A stretch of 64,000 nucleotides of DNA from Caulochytrium protostelioides (taxonomy: Eukaryota; Chytridiomycota; Caulochytriomycetes; Caulochytriales; Caulochytriaceae), in assembly GCA_003615045.1 (NCBI GenBank), contig ML014196.1, forward strand, positions 1-64,000, in the 5' to 3' direction. The translations under genes and the position numbers were made by a program. This document shows positions 1-9,410 of this stretch, in pieces (positions within the stretch are counted from its first letter, which is position 1; every line of letters begins with the position of its first letter). Under the pieces are notes generated by a model, which ran no database searches, was not told the origin of the DNA, and was given only the letters and a program-made list of their open reading frames with translations.

Positions 1-101
1 GATGCATAGTCATCTTTCGCTCCAGACGCCGTCAAGGTTGGGCGAAAAACGGAACAAAAAGTAATGTAGCGTGAAACCCCCAAAACAACAAAACAAAAAT
101 C
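1..101. other. 5' flank of the tRNA gene, no gene seen
   Basis: AT-richer than the rest of the window, with A-rich runs just before the tRNA gene. No coding sequence is recognised. Confidence 0.5.
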
Positions 102-174
102 GGTCCCGTGGCCCAATGGATAAGGCATCTGACTACGAATCAGGGGATTGCAGGTTCGATCCCTGCCGGGATCG
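102..174 (+). tRNA. tRNA-Arg (anticodon ACG)
   Basis: A 73-nt cloverleaf can be folded by eye. The acceptor stem GGTCCCG pairs with CGGGATC at 167-173 with one G-U pair, and the discriminator base is G174. The anticodon stem TCTGA/TCAGG encloses loop CTACGAA, placing anticodon ACG at 135-137. The T arm GCAGGTTCGATCCCTGC contains the expected GGTTCGATCC. There is no intron and no encoded CCA, as is normal for a eukaryotic nuclear tRNA. Anticodon ACG (read as ICG) decodes CGU/CGC/CGA arginine codons, heavily used in this GC-rich genome. An internal A and B box provide the pol III promoter. Confidence 0.95.
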
Positions 175-334
175 AGATATCTCAGTTGGATACAGCTTTT
201 TCAGTCCTGTTAAGCAACGAACGGGTAGCTAACATGACCTGTCGCCTCGATGTTAACAAGCGTTGATGCTTTCTTTCATTAAATGAGGCGGGGGTGCATT
301 TCGGGGTGGTGAGCGCCCTGTCGCTGGAAAGCGG

Positions 335-2170
335 TTACATGTTCCATTGGCGCGCTCCGATGCGTTCTCTGCGCCACGAATCGACCACGGCGCTCTCCAT
401 TTCGCATCGAAACCGCTGCCGTGCGGCGTCGCGGTACCGCAGGCGTCGCCTGGCTCGCGTGGAGAGCCATGACGCAGCGTCCGGAACCGGCAGCGCGCGC
501 CGGAACCATTCGGCGTCGTTTGTCGCCGTAGCGGCTTCCACTGACGCCTCGTCCGGTGCGGTCTCCTCATTCACAGCGATGACGTTGCTAACACCGTTGA
601 GACGATGGCTGGCCACCGCGTGGTGGCCGTGGGGGGTGGTACCGGCGCGGGTGGCGGCCAGAGGATCGGCCGTGCAGTCGCGCAGGGCGCTGAGGGTTTG
701 CGCGTCGAGGCGGCCGGGCCGGCCGTCGTCGTCGTCCTGAACGCCGACGCCGTCGGCGCCGTTCCGTTCACTGTCGTTGTCGTTGTCGCCGCCACTGTCG
801 CTGCCGCTACCACAGCCATCCTCGTCACGCTGCGCCTCAGCGTGCGCCGACCCGCCCGTCGTTCCGTTCGGTGGGCCGCCGGAGGCCAGCCGCGCTTGGC
901 GCTGCTGGCGTCGCCGCCGCCGTTGCTGGCGCCGCTGCACCGCCCGGAACCGCGGGTCGCGGCGGATCGCATCGCAGCCCTCGAGCGCGAGCGATGCAAG
1001 CTGGGGCGCATTCTGAATGACACGGAGGACGGCGGAGAAGCCGAGGTGAGGCAGATCGGCGAGCCCCAGGTACTCGAGCGGAATGCTCCTGAGGTCGGAT
1101 GTGCTGGGAGGGGTTGCGAGGCATCCGTGACGATGGCCCCGGCTCAGGGCCAAGGCGGCGAGGGCGCGGTCGGTGAGGCGGGTGCAGCGGGCAAGTTCGA
1201 GGCGGCGAAGCCGCGGGCAGTGCACGGTGATGGCGCAGACCAATGCGTCGGTCAGGTGCGGATTGTCGGCGACGTCGAGATCGGCGAGGTTTGGACACGT
1301 CTGCAGGACCTGGCGCAGATGGGCTTCGGCGACGGGCGTGTTGCGGCAGGAGAGCGCGACGAGGGGGGACGCGACCTCGGCGGCATAGTGGGTGGAGAGC
1401 GGAGGCGCATCGCCGTGGTCCGGCGCGTCGTCGACAAGGCCCCGCGGGTCCGTGGGGTCGCGGCCGCCGAGCGTGGCGCAGTCGTTCATCGAAAGCCGGC
1501 GGAGCGCGCGGGAGCGGCCGACGAGGAGGGAGAGCAGACCGACGGGGAGCTGGGACCCGTCGAGGCCGATGGTGTGGAGGCGGGGGCACTGCTCGATCAG
1601 CGTCTCCCAGTGCTGCGCCGTGAGCGGGCACCGCGTGAGCCAGAGCTGTTCGAGCTCGGCGAGGCCCGCAAGTCGCCGGATGAGCAGGTTGCTCAGGTGG
1701 ACGCAGGCGTCGATGGCCACGTGACGCGTCCGACGGCACACGGCTAGGAGCCGGTCCAGGTCCCCGAGATAGACGTCCGCGGCGACCGCGGCCGGGAGGC
1801 GCAGCGTGCGCACCCAAGATGCAGCGACGGTGCCCCGCGGCGTCGGCGTCGGCGGCATCGGCGGCGACGTCAGCGGCGACGCCGTCGTCAGGGTGCGCAC
1901 GAGCCGGTGGAAGGCGCGCGGCGACCGCAGGACCGGCGCAGCGTACAGATGGGGTGTGACGGCGGCATACGCGCCGCGCGACAGGCCCACGAGCGCCGTC
2001 GCGGTATGCGCGGCGCCGGCGTACGTGACGAGGCCGCACCAGAACGCATCGCAGGCCGCGAGGCGTTCAAACGGCGTCGGCGTCGGCGTCGGCGTCGGCG
2101 ATGCCGCGAGTTTGGGTGGCAGAGCGGCGTCCCAGGCGCCGGTCGCCGTCGCGCCGTCCGTTGCGCCCAT
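335..2170 (-). CDS. F-box/LRR-type (AMN1/GRR1-like) leucine-rich-repeat protein
   Basis: A 611-residue protein counted from the first ATG, at 2168-2170; the open frame extends a little further only through a GTG. A short N-terminal region with a (TP)n run is followed by a helical F-box-like segment (roughly residues 30-70). Irregular leucine-rich repeats of the cysteine-containing type then run from about residue 100 to 400, with motifs such as LEQLWLTRCPLT, LRRLSMNDCATLGG, LADLDVADNPHLTDA and LRRLELARCTRLTDRAL. This repeat style is typical of AMN1/GRR1/FBXL proteins, the substrate receptors of SCF ubiquitin ligases. The C-terminal 200 residues are low-complexity (poly-Arg/Gln, Asp/Asn/Gly) and poorly conserved in character. 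The F-box itself is weak, so a plain LRR protein is the alternative. It ends at a TAA (335-337), 160 bp beyond the tRNA and in the opposite orientation. Confidence 0.75.
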   Translation of the reverse strand: MGATDGATATGAWDAALPPKLAASPTPTPTPTPFERLAACDAFWCGLVTYAGAAHTATALVGLSRGAYAAVTPHLYAAPVLRSPRAFHRLVRTLTTASPLTSPPMPPTPTPRGTVAASWVRTLRLPAAVAADVYLGDLDRLLAVCRRTRHVAIDACVHLSNLLIRRLAGLAELEQLWLTRCPLTAQHWETLIEQCPRLHTIGLDGSQLPVGLLSLLVGRSRALRRLSMNDCATLGGRDPTDPRGLVDDAPDHGDAPPLSTHYAAEVASPLVALSCRNTPVAEAHLRQVLQTCPNLADLDVADNPHLTDALVCAITVHCPRLRRLELARCTRLTDRALAALALSRGHRHGCLATPPSTSDLRSIPLEYLGLADLPHLGFSAVLRVIQNAPQLASLALEGCDAIRRDPRFRAVQRRQQRRRRRQQRQARLASGGPPNGTTGGSAHAEAQRDEDGCGSGSDSGGDNDNDSERNGADGVGVQDDDDGRPGRLDAQTLSALRDCTADPLAATRAGTTPHGHHAVASHRLNGVSNVIAVNEETAPDEASVEAATATNDAEWFRRALPVPDAASWLSTRARRRLRYRDAARQRFRCEMESAVVDSWRRERIGARQWNM

Positions 2171-2890
2171 CGCCGGTCGTTGGCCGGGGAGCACGCGGCC
2201 GCAGAGGCGGAAGGCGGGGTAATAGCGATGTCCGCAGTCTCCCCGGAATCAATCGGATGGAAGGGGTCCTCGGGCTGGCAGGCGCGGCGGGGCACCGGGG
2301 GCTGGGGCACGTGGCGGCGGGTGGCGGAGCACGTGGCGGGCACGTGGCAGAGACGGCAGAACACGTGGCGGCCAGAGGGGGAACCCGTGGCAGCGATAGG
2401 GGGCCCGTCGCCAAACGAGACCGACGGCTGCCAGAGCATTAGGACGATCCACGTGGCGAGGTCGTGCGGTGGCCGTCGGTGGTGGACAGGGCATCGCGGG
2501 ACATCACGATCTATACCGCCGCTGGAATGGGGGGCTCCCTCGCGACGCGTGGCGGCCGTGTGATGGCCATGTCCGCCCCGGTCGTGCAAGGCCATCGCTT
2601 CCTGCCCTGCCGCGCGAGACGCTCGTGAACGACGCCATCGCGCTTGCCCGACGGCTCGGTGGCGAGCATCTCGCGTTTTCTCTCGCTTCCGTCCGCCACC
2701 GCCGGCCCGAGAGAAAATGCAGATATTACAAAGAAACAGTTGACGGATACAGGGTCCACGCGCCTCCGCGGCGTCCGCATGCTCCGGCCCGAACTCGCCG
2801 GACGGTTGCGGGGTCCGAGGTCATGACAAAGGACCCCGGGCCTGGGCGGCGGCGTCAGCGAGGCCCGAGCGCGTCGACGAGGTGGCCGGG
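2171..2890. other. intergenic, no gene seen
   Basis: A 720-bp GC-rich stretch between the start of the LRR gene and the end of the diacylglycerol kinase, both on the minus strand. It should contain the LRR promoter and the kinase 3' UTR. Open frames here are arginine/glycine-rich frame shadows. No tRNA, repeat or conserved motif was noticed. Confidence 0.4.
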
Positions 2891-5800
2891 TCAGGAGGCT
2901 GGGGCGGCCGCGGCAGCCCGCGCCGAGGCGACGGCGTGGGCGACGGCGGCCTTGGCGGTATGGGGCGCGCAGCGGTGGCGCAGCATGGGCGCTTGGGTTG
3001 CGAAGCCGACGTCGACGACGCAGGGGCCCTTCTGGATCCAGGGCTCGCCGTCGATCTGCATCGCGGTGTCCTGGGCGAGGTAGATGCGCGTGCTGCGGCC
3101 CTGGCCGATCACGCGGGGCGGCACGAGCCCGACGATCGCGGCCGCCAGATGGATCGAGGACGCCAGGCCCAGCAGCTCCATCTGCGCGTCGTCCACGCGG
3201 TTCGGCGGGTAGCCCGCCTCCTCGGCCGCCTGGTAGATCTGCCCGCCGCCGCCGTACGACGGGATGTTGAGGCAGATCACGCCGCTGATCTCGGACGCGT
3301 CGAAGCGGACCACGGGCTGCGGCGGCGTGGCGTGGCTCGGCGTCTGGAAGTCCTGCCGGGCGCCGCCGCCGCGCGCCGAGGCTCGCGAGCCCTTAGGAGC
3401 GCCGGCGCCGGCGCGGCCAGCACTGGCGGCGTTGAGCGACGCCATCGACGAGGCCGCCGACGAGGACGCCGTGGAGGGCGCGGCGCGGCGCGGCGCCTCC
3501 ACCATCGGCGAGGCCGCGGGGGAGGGCGAGGGCGGCGCGTCGCGGGCGGCAGGGCGGGGCGCCCACGCCAGGTCCGGGTGGTCCGGGAGCAGCCGCAGCG
3601 GCGATGGGATGCCCGGGAACTCGCGGACGCACGTCCACTTGCCCTGCGGGCCGAGGACGAAGCGGGACCACGCGCGCGCGCCGAAGCGCTGCTTGCGCGC
3701 GGCGAGCTTCGCGACGCGGTCGTCCTCGGCCGCGCGCCGCAACACCTGGCGGCACTCGCTCGAGCCCGGGTATTCGACCATCGTGCCCGTGAGCGGCGCA
3801 TGGATGCCTGCGGGCGTCGGCGAGAGCGCGGTCGCTGCCCACGCGGGACTCACGCCCGTCTCGGACGCTTTCGACGTGTTGACGCGCAGCGCCGCGCCGC
3901 CCCGAGCGGCCGGCGCGATGCCGTTGGGCGCGGGCGCCGGGGCCGCGGAAACGGCGGCAGCAGCGGCCACCGATGGGGTATCAGAAGGCAGAGTGTCCGG
4001 AGTCAGGGTCTTGGCCGTGTGGGGTTTGGTGGGGTGAGTCTTGACGGCGGCAGCAGCGGCAGCGGCGGCCGGAGTGGCAACGGTGGTGGTGGTGGTCGTG
4101 GAACCGACGAGTCCCTGCTGGTCACGCATGGGCGCCGTCATTTCGACCAGACTCTGTTTTTCGCGGGGCGGCGGGGCCCCGCCGTAGCGAGACAGGATGC
4201 GGGGCATGAGTTTGACGGTCTCGGGCTTGGGCCGCCAGGCGTCGGCGAGGAACTGCTGGATGTTCATGGCCGTGGTGACGACGGTATACTTGCTGCCGAT
4301 GAGGAAGTACCAAATCTTGTTGAGGACGCGATAGCGGAACAGGGCGGGACGACTGTTGCGCGTCTCGTGGAAGTCTAAGGCGATGCTGGCGTCGATGCCA
4401 ATCGAGAGGTAGTTGTTCATCAGGTGCACCTGGGGCGTCGCGTTGGGATCCACGCGCAGCGGCGGCGACGTCGGGGCCGGCGACGACGACGACGCCTTTG
4501 TAGCATCCGCGACCTGCGGCACGAGCGGGGTAATCACGACGCGCCAGCGGTCGAGCATCTCGATGGGCGCGGTCTGGAAATCGTGGAGGATTGGACCGAT
4601 GGGGTCGCCCTCGTAGGCGCCGTTTGTCCATCCGAAGATGCGGGCGAGGTCGTTGCCCGTGCCCATGGGCACGATGCCGACGGGCGGGCGGCGCGCGGGA
4701 TTGGACTCAAGCCTCTCGAGGATGCCCATCATCCACCCGACGGTGCCGTCGCCGCCGCAGACCACGAGGCGGCATCGCGGGAACACGGGCGCATACATCG
4801 CCAGCATCTGCTCAGGGTCGTCCCGGGTCAGCACGATCACCTGCAGCGGGTGCAGAATTTTGAACAGGGCCCGCAGCATCGCGGGCGCGTCCTGGCCGCC
4901 CGACTTGGGGTTGATCGCGCACAGCATGATCTGCCACGACGGATGCGTGTTCAGGTGGTGCTGCAACAGCGGCAAGTTGAGGCGCGCCTCGCCGGGCGGG
5001 ATGCGGCACTGCTGCAGCGACGTGGCGACGACGCCGGGGCGCGACGCGCGGCTTGCGGCGATGGCGCGCTTCACAGTGGGCTTCTCGCTGGCGCCCCCGG
5101 CACGCGCGGACGGCGACAACGGCGACAGGGAGGATGCCGATGCCGTGGGGTCGGCCTCAGCATCCTTGGTGGCCTCCGTCACCGTCGCGCTGCCGCCGCT
5201 ACCACCGCCGTCGTGGTCGTGGTCGTCCTCGAGCCCATCGAGGACCGCGTCGTGCGCAGCCACCACGCGACGCCGGTCCTCGACGAGGTACGGCGGGAGC
5301 ACCATCTCCGGGTACGCCGAGAGGCGGCATGCCTGGACGTTGCCCTTGGTGAGCAGGCGGTCCCAGCAGGCTTCGTGGACCATGAGGCCACACCAGACGC
5401 ACGCGTAGTCGGCGAGACAGGGTTCGGCGCCGGCGCGCTCCTGGCAGTGGAAGCAGTGCGCCGACAGCGGCAGATTGCCGCGGACCCACTGGTGCTTGGC
5501 GCGCGGGGCGACGACAGGCGGCTCGAGCGTGTCGCCGGGACGGGCGCCGCCGTCGTGCGAGACGGTGGAGTGCCGCTCGGCGCTGGACGCCCGCGAGGCG
5601 CGCGAACTGGCGCGGCGGCCGAGGGGCAGAAGCGGGCTGCTGCACGCGTGGCCGACCAGCCGCGGGCGGGACCGCGAGCGGGACCGCGGCGGCGGCGACG
5701 ACGATGGCGACGTGGACAACGACGCGGACGGCGCCGGCACCGGCGGCGGGGCGGCGGCGGCAGGCAGCAAGGGTGATGCGAGATGCATCGGGGGTATCAG

Positions 5801-6460
5801 AGGGGGGCTCGGGGAGCGGACGCCGTCGCGGTCACGAGAGCGAGAGCGGTCACGGGAGCGGGAGCGGGAGCGGTGGCGGGCGCCGGGGCGACCGAGGCGC
5901 GGGGCGGACGCCGTCGGCGAGAGGGCGGGCGAGTCGCCGGCGACCGAGGCGCGAGCGCTGAGGGTCCGGCCGGTCGCGGCGGCATGGGCGTTGGCGGCGG
6001 CGGCGGCATGGCGGGCGGCGGCGATGGTGGCGGCAGGCACGGGCACGGTGAGGACCTTGCAGTCCTGGCGCTCCACGTGGGCGAGGTGGTTGTAGTGGCA
6101 GCACTTGCCGCACTTGAGGCAGATTAAGCCGTGGACGACCATGCGCTCACAGCGCGAGCAGTAGGACGGCCCCTGGTCCTGCCCAAGGAGCAGCATGTCG
6201 CCCTCGACCCAGAAGTGGGTATGCGCAGGCGTCGCCGGCGAGGCGGCGGTGCGCTTCGGATGCGGGTGGGGCGACCGCCGCGCTGTATAGAGGCGCGCGC
6301 GCGGCGAGACGAACGACATGACGACGACGACGACGACGACGATGAGCCCCGAGACGGCGAACAAGGCGCTGTAGTAGCCGCGATGCGGGCCCGAGTAGCG
6401 CGCAAAGAAGCGCGCCGTGGCCGCGAAGGCCCACGCGAAGGGGTCCGTCCACGCCATCAT
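2891..6460 (-). CDS. diacylglycerol kinase (membrane-anchored, two C1 domains)
   Basis: Phosphorylates diacylglycerol to phosphatidic acid, ending DAG signals and feeding phospholipid synthesis. The start is the first ATG (6458-6460), which gives 1189 residues. There is an N-terminal hydrophobic anchor around residues 25-50 (GLIVVVVVVVMSFV). Two Cys/His C1-type zinc modules follow, at about 80-135 (YCSRCERMVVHGLICLKCGKCCH) and 322-385 (HCFHCQERAGAE...CVWCGLMVHEACW). The catalytic domain starts at about 511 (INPKSGG) and has the nucleotide-binding GGDGTVGWMMG near 568 and PMGTGNDLARIFGW near 600. The accessory domain begins with NYLSIGIDASIALDFHETR near 682. It is split by a long low-complexity insertion and resumes with ICLNIPSYGGG near 1057. 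The anchor plus two C1 domains resemble the epsilon-type DGK. Serine/arginine and alanine-rich linkers make it about twice the usual length. No frameshift is seen. Confidence 0.93.
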   Translation of the reverse strand: MMAWTDPFAWAFAATARFFARYSGPHRGYYSALFAVSGLIVVVVVVVMSFVSPRARLYTARRSPHPHPKRTAASPATPAHTHFWVEGDMLLLGQDQGPSYCSRCERMVVHGLICLKCGKCCHYNHLAHVERQDCKVLTVPVPAATIAAARHAAAAANAHAAATGRTLSARASVAGDSPALSPTASAPRLGRPGARHRSRSRSRDRSRSRDRDGVRSPSPPLIPPMHLASPLLPAAAAPPPVPAPSASLSTSPSSSPPPRSRSRSRPRLVGHACSSPLLPLGRRASSRASRASSAERHSTVSHDGGARPGDTLEPPVVAPRAKHQWVRGNLPLSAHCFHCQERAGAEPCLADYACVWCGLMVHEACWDRLLTKGNVQACRLSAYPEMVLPPYLVEDRRRVVAAHDAVLDGLEDDHDHDGGGSGGSATVTEATKDAEADPTASASSLSPLSPSARAGGASEKPTVKRAIAASRASRPGVVATSLQQCRIPPGEARLNLPLLQHHLNTHPSWQIMLCAINPKSGGQDAPAMLRALFKILHPLQVIVLTRDDPEQMLAMYAPVFPRCRLVVCGGDGTVGWMMGILERLESNPARRPPVGIVPMGTGNDLARIFGWTNGAYEGDPIGPILHDFQTAPIEMLDRWRVVITPLVPQVADATKASSSSPAPTSPPLRVDPNATPQVHLMNNYLSIGIDASIALDFHETRNSRPALFRYRVLNKIWYFLIGSKYTVVTTAMNIQQFLADAWRPKPETVKLMPRILSRYGGAPPPREKQSLVEMTAPMRDQQGLVGSTTTTTTVATPAAAAAAAAVKTHPTKPHTAKTLTPDTLPSDTPSVAAAAAVSAAPAPAPNGIAPAARGGAALRVNTSKASETGVSPAWAATALSPTPAGIHAPLTGTMVEYPGSSECRQVLRRAAEDDRVAKLAARKQRFGARAWSRFVLGPQGKWTCVREFPGIPSPLRLLPDHPDLAWAPRPAARDAPPSPSPAASPMVEAPRRAAPSTASSSAASSMASLNAASAGRAGAGAPKGSRASARGGGARQDFQTPSHATPPQPVVRFDASEISGVICLNIPSYGGGGQIYQAAEEAGYPPNRVDDAQMELLGLASSIHLAAAIVGLVPPRVIGQGRSTRIYLAQDTAMQIDGEPWIQKGPCVVDVGFATQAPMLRHRCAPHTAKAAVAHAVASARAAAAAPAS

Positions 6461-9410
6461 CCTGCGTGGCACGTCACGGATGGAGCGCGAGGCGCGGGCC
6501 GAAGGGTGTAGATGTGGCGGCGACGGCCAGAGAAGGGTGGCAGCAGCGAGCGGGGCAACGGCGGCGACGGCGGCAGGGAGCAGGAGAGAGAGGCAGCCCG
6601 AGCAGCCCGAGCAGCCCGAGCAGCAGCAGCGGGTGATATCGAGGGATTCAGTGATGCATCGCGCGAACAGCGACGGGAGCACGCTCTGGCCAGCCGAAAT
6701 CGCGTCTGTCGGTCGGCATCGGATGCAGACCGGAGGCGCAGGCAGGGGCGGATGATACACGACGAGACGACGGGACTCGCGTCGCGGGCCTCACGGCGGG
6801 TGATATCGCTCCTTGCAGCCTCCCCTGCGATGACTCCGATGACTCGTGGTATCCCTGGATATCCTGGCTCTCGGCGCTGGACCCCCCGTGACGGCGGCGG
6901 CGGCGGCGGCGGCCGTGGCAGCCACGGCGACGACCACGGCGATGGCGCCGGCGCCGGCGCCCGCCAGGCCACCGTGGCCCCGCGCACGGTCGGCTCCATG
7001 GCGGTGGCCAGGGGCTGCGACATGCGCGCGCGGACGGCACGCCTCTGCTCTTGCGCGACGGCCCGGCTCCGCCCGCACCCCGTACCGCCGCACCCGTCGT
7101 TTCACGGGTCCGTCCGCGGCTGCTGCGGCGGTTGAGGCAGCAGCGGCAGCAGCGGCCGTGAGCGGAGCGGTCCACGACACTCCGGGCGGCGACACGAGGG
7201 GTCTTGCGGCGCCGGCGCCGGCGCCGGTGCCGTCGCCGCTGCTCTCGCTGACGCCGTCGAGTCACGCGCACGCGCGTTCAGGGGGTCGACGGCGCGCGGA
7301 CAGCGCGGGCAGCACGGACAGCGCGGTCCGTCTCGGAGGCCTCAGCGTCGTCGCTCTCACACCCCGCGCGGCGCGCAGCGCATCCGAGTCACGCATCAGT
7401 GCCCAGATGCGATGCGATGCGATGCGATGCGATGCGATGCGATGCGATGCATCCGCATCGGCGTGGTGACGCGCATCGTGGACTGCTCATCTGGGGGGTC
7501 CTGACCGTCTTTTCTTGGCAGACGGGACCCTACCAGCGCATGCCATGCGGACCGGGCGATGGACGCCCTGGAAGGGCGGGTGACCCTGGCTCACGTTGTC
7601 GTCATGACGATGAAAACGATCACCAGAGTGATAGCGATGCGGCCAGCAACGAGACCATCTCGATCGAGTAGTCTTTAAAGACTGAACCGACATTAAGCGT
7701 CAAGACCTACCGCTGTTCATCAACGTGCGTACGCGTATGGTCATCGAGATGCGGGCACGTCGGGACATTGAGTGGCTGGCGAGGACCCATCCGCCATCGG
7801 GAGCAGCGCTCCCCGACAGCCATCTCAGAGGGAGGCCAAGCGCGCTCACGCCGCCCTTCCCACGCTGGGGCGCGACAGCACGACGGCACGTCAGGCCAGC
7901 CGCGCCGCAAGGAGCACGGCATCCTGGCAGGCGACGGCCACGGGTATCACGGCCGCCGGCGAGAGCGACAAGCGACGTGGAAGGCCGCGCAATGCCGCCT
8001 CGACGACGCCGCATCGGTGACTCCCCCTCGCGCTCCCACAACCCCCGCCAGCCCATCACACGACGCCGGGGGGGCGGCGTCGCGAGGCCGTGGCGAACCC
8101 GGAGACCTGTCGACGGCGACGGCGACGGCATGTGCCGCTTTGCCCATGCAGCCGGCCACGGCCACGCCCATGCTCGCGCCCACGGCGGCGTGCCTGAGAG
8201 CTGGTGGGTGGGAGGCCTCCCCTTCGCGCCCTTCCGCAGGACCAAGCAGGACCAGACGCGGTATGGTGGGCGGTGACGGCGTCTGGCCCACGCGCCATTC
8301 GCCACGGGGTGCCGTCGGCCGCGGTGCCCATGCGGTGGGAACCCATCCCCTCCATCGTCGGAGCCGCCGGCAGCCGCTCGCCACTCGCCACACGTCCCAT
8401 GCCGACCGCGGGCGGCTAGCGGCGGCCGGGCGTCGGAGGGCGCCCATGCGACGGTTCCGGGGGACCGGTTCGTTCATCAGCTTTCGTTTCTTCCCAGGCC
8501 TTCAACGAAGTCGTCGTCATCGTCGTCGGGTACATGGCGGGAGAGGGGAGGCCGCGTCAGAGTCAGATGCCATCGTCGGGGATGGCATACCGCGCGGCTC
8601 GGACGACCCGACGATATAAGGTGACCGGCACCGCCGATGCGACCCTGCCGCGAAGCACGGCTGTGGCCACAGCGCCGCCGGCGATCGCCCAGAGCCGACG
8701 GCCATCAGTAAGGGAGATGGCAGGCAGGGCATGCACCTGGCCGCGACCCGAGGCCGCGCTCTTCCATGCCGAATCCAAACACCTTCCGCTGGCGACGTCT
8801 GTCAGCGCGCGAGAGCGACCGGAAGCACGGGCGAGAGCAGGAGCGAGATCTTGCAGCCCTTGTTCATCACCGAACGGGTACCCACATTCTTCAGTATCCG
8901 CCGTTCGTTTGATTGTTGATCTCTCGCATTTTCTGGTCGATTGTTATCGGAACAGCACCGTCTTGGTAAGTCGTACGGCACGCGCACTCGGGGGGCCTCC
9001 GCCAAGCAAGGATCGGCGGCCCGCCTCCGGGCCGGACCCCGCTGCCGCCGCCGGACAAGGAAAGGGACCCTAGTCGCGCGCGGCGGAGTTGGTTGCTTTG
9101 TTGTCCACCATGGTTCACGGCCCGCCTCACAGCCCCCCGACGGGGCTTGCGCCGGCCAAATGACGCGACTCACCGTCTCGACGGCCTTCTCATGAAACAC
9201 CCCTTGCGGCTGCTGCCTGCCGGACGGCGCCTGGTGCCGCCAACGCCGGCATGCTGATGGGGGCATGCCGATGACGGCCCTCGCTCCGTCGCATCAGCGC
9301 CAGCAGACCTCGCGCATCGGCCGTGCGGACCTGCTACGACCGCCAGATTGACCCCGCCAAGCCGTTCCGCGCGTCTCGACCAACCCATCCACCGATCTCG
9401 GCCGCGGCTC
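6461..9410. other. long divergent intergenic region, no gene supported
   Basis: About 2.95 kb between the divergently transcribed DAG kinase and the VFGD-motif protein. It must contain both promoters. Many frames are open because of GC content, but their products are Arg/Ala/Pro-rich, lack recognisable domains and overlap each other in several frames. The only discrete structure seen is the GATGC tandem repeat at 7406-7450. A short spliced or lineage-specific gene cannot be excluded. Confidence 0.4.
7406..7450. repeat. (GATGC)9 pentanucleotide microsatellite
   Basis: Nine perfect uninterrupted copies of the 5-mer GATGC lie between two other GATGC-like words (TGCCCA before, ATCCGCATCG after). 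It is in intergenic DNA upstream of the DAG kinase. Perfect arrays of this size are usually length-polymorphic. Confidence 0.95.

Noticed and set aside
2882-4378. Long plus-strand ORF (498 residues) antisense to the DAG kinase
   Set aside because: Arg/Gly-rich shadow of a conserved gene; no domain.
7768-8619. 283-residue ORF in the divergent region upstream of the VFGD protein
   Set aside because: No recognisable domain, composition typical of random GC-rich frames, many overlapping alternatives.
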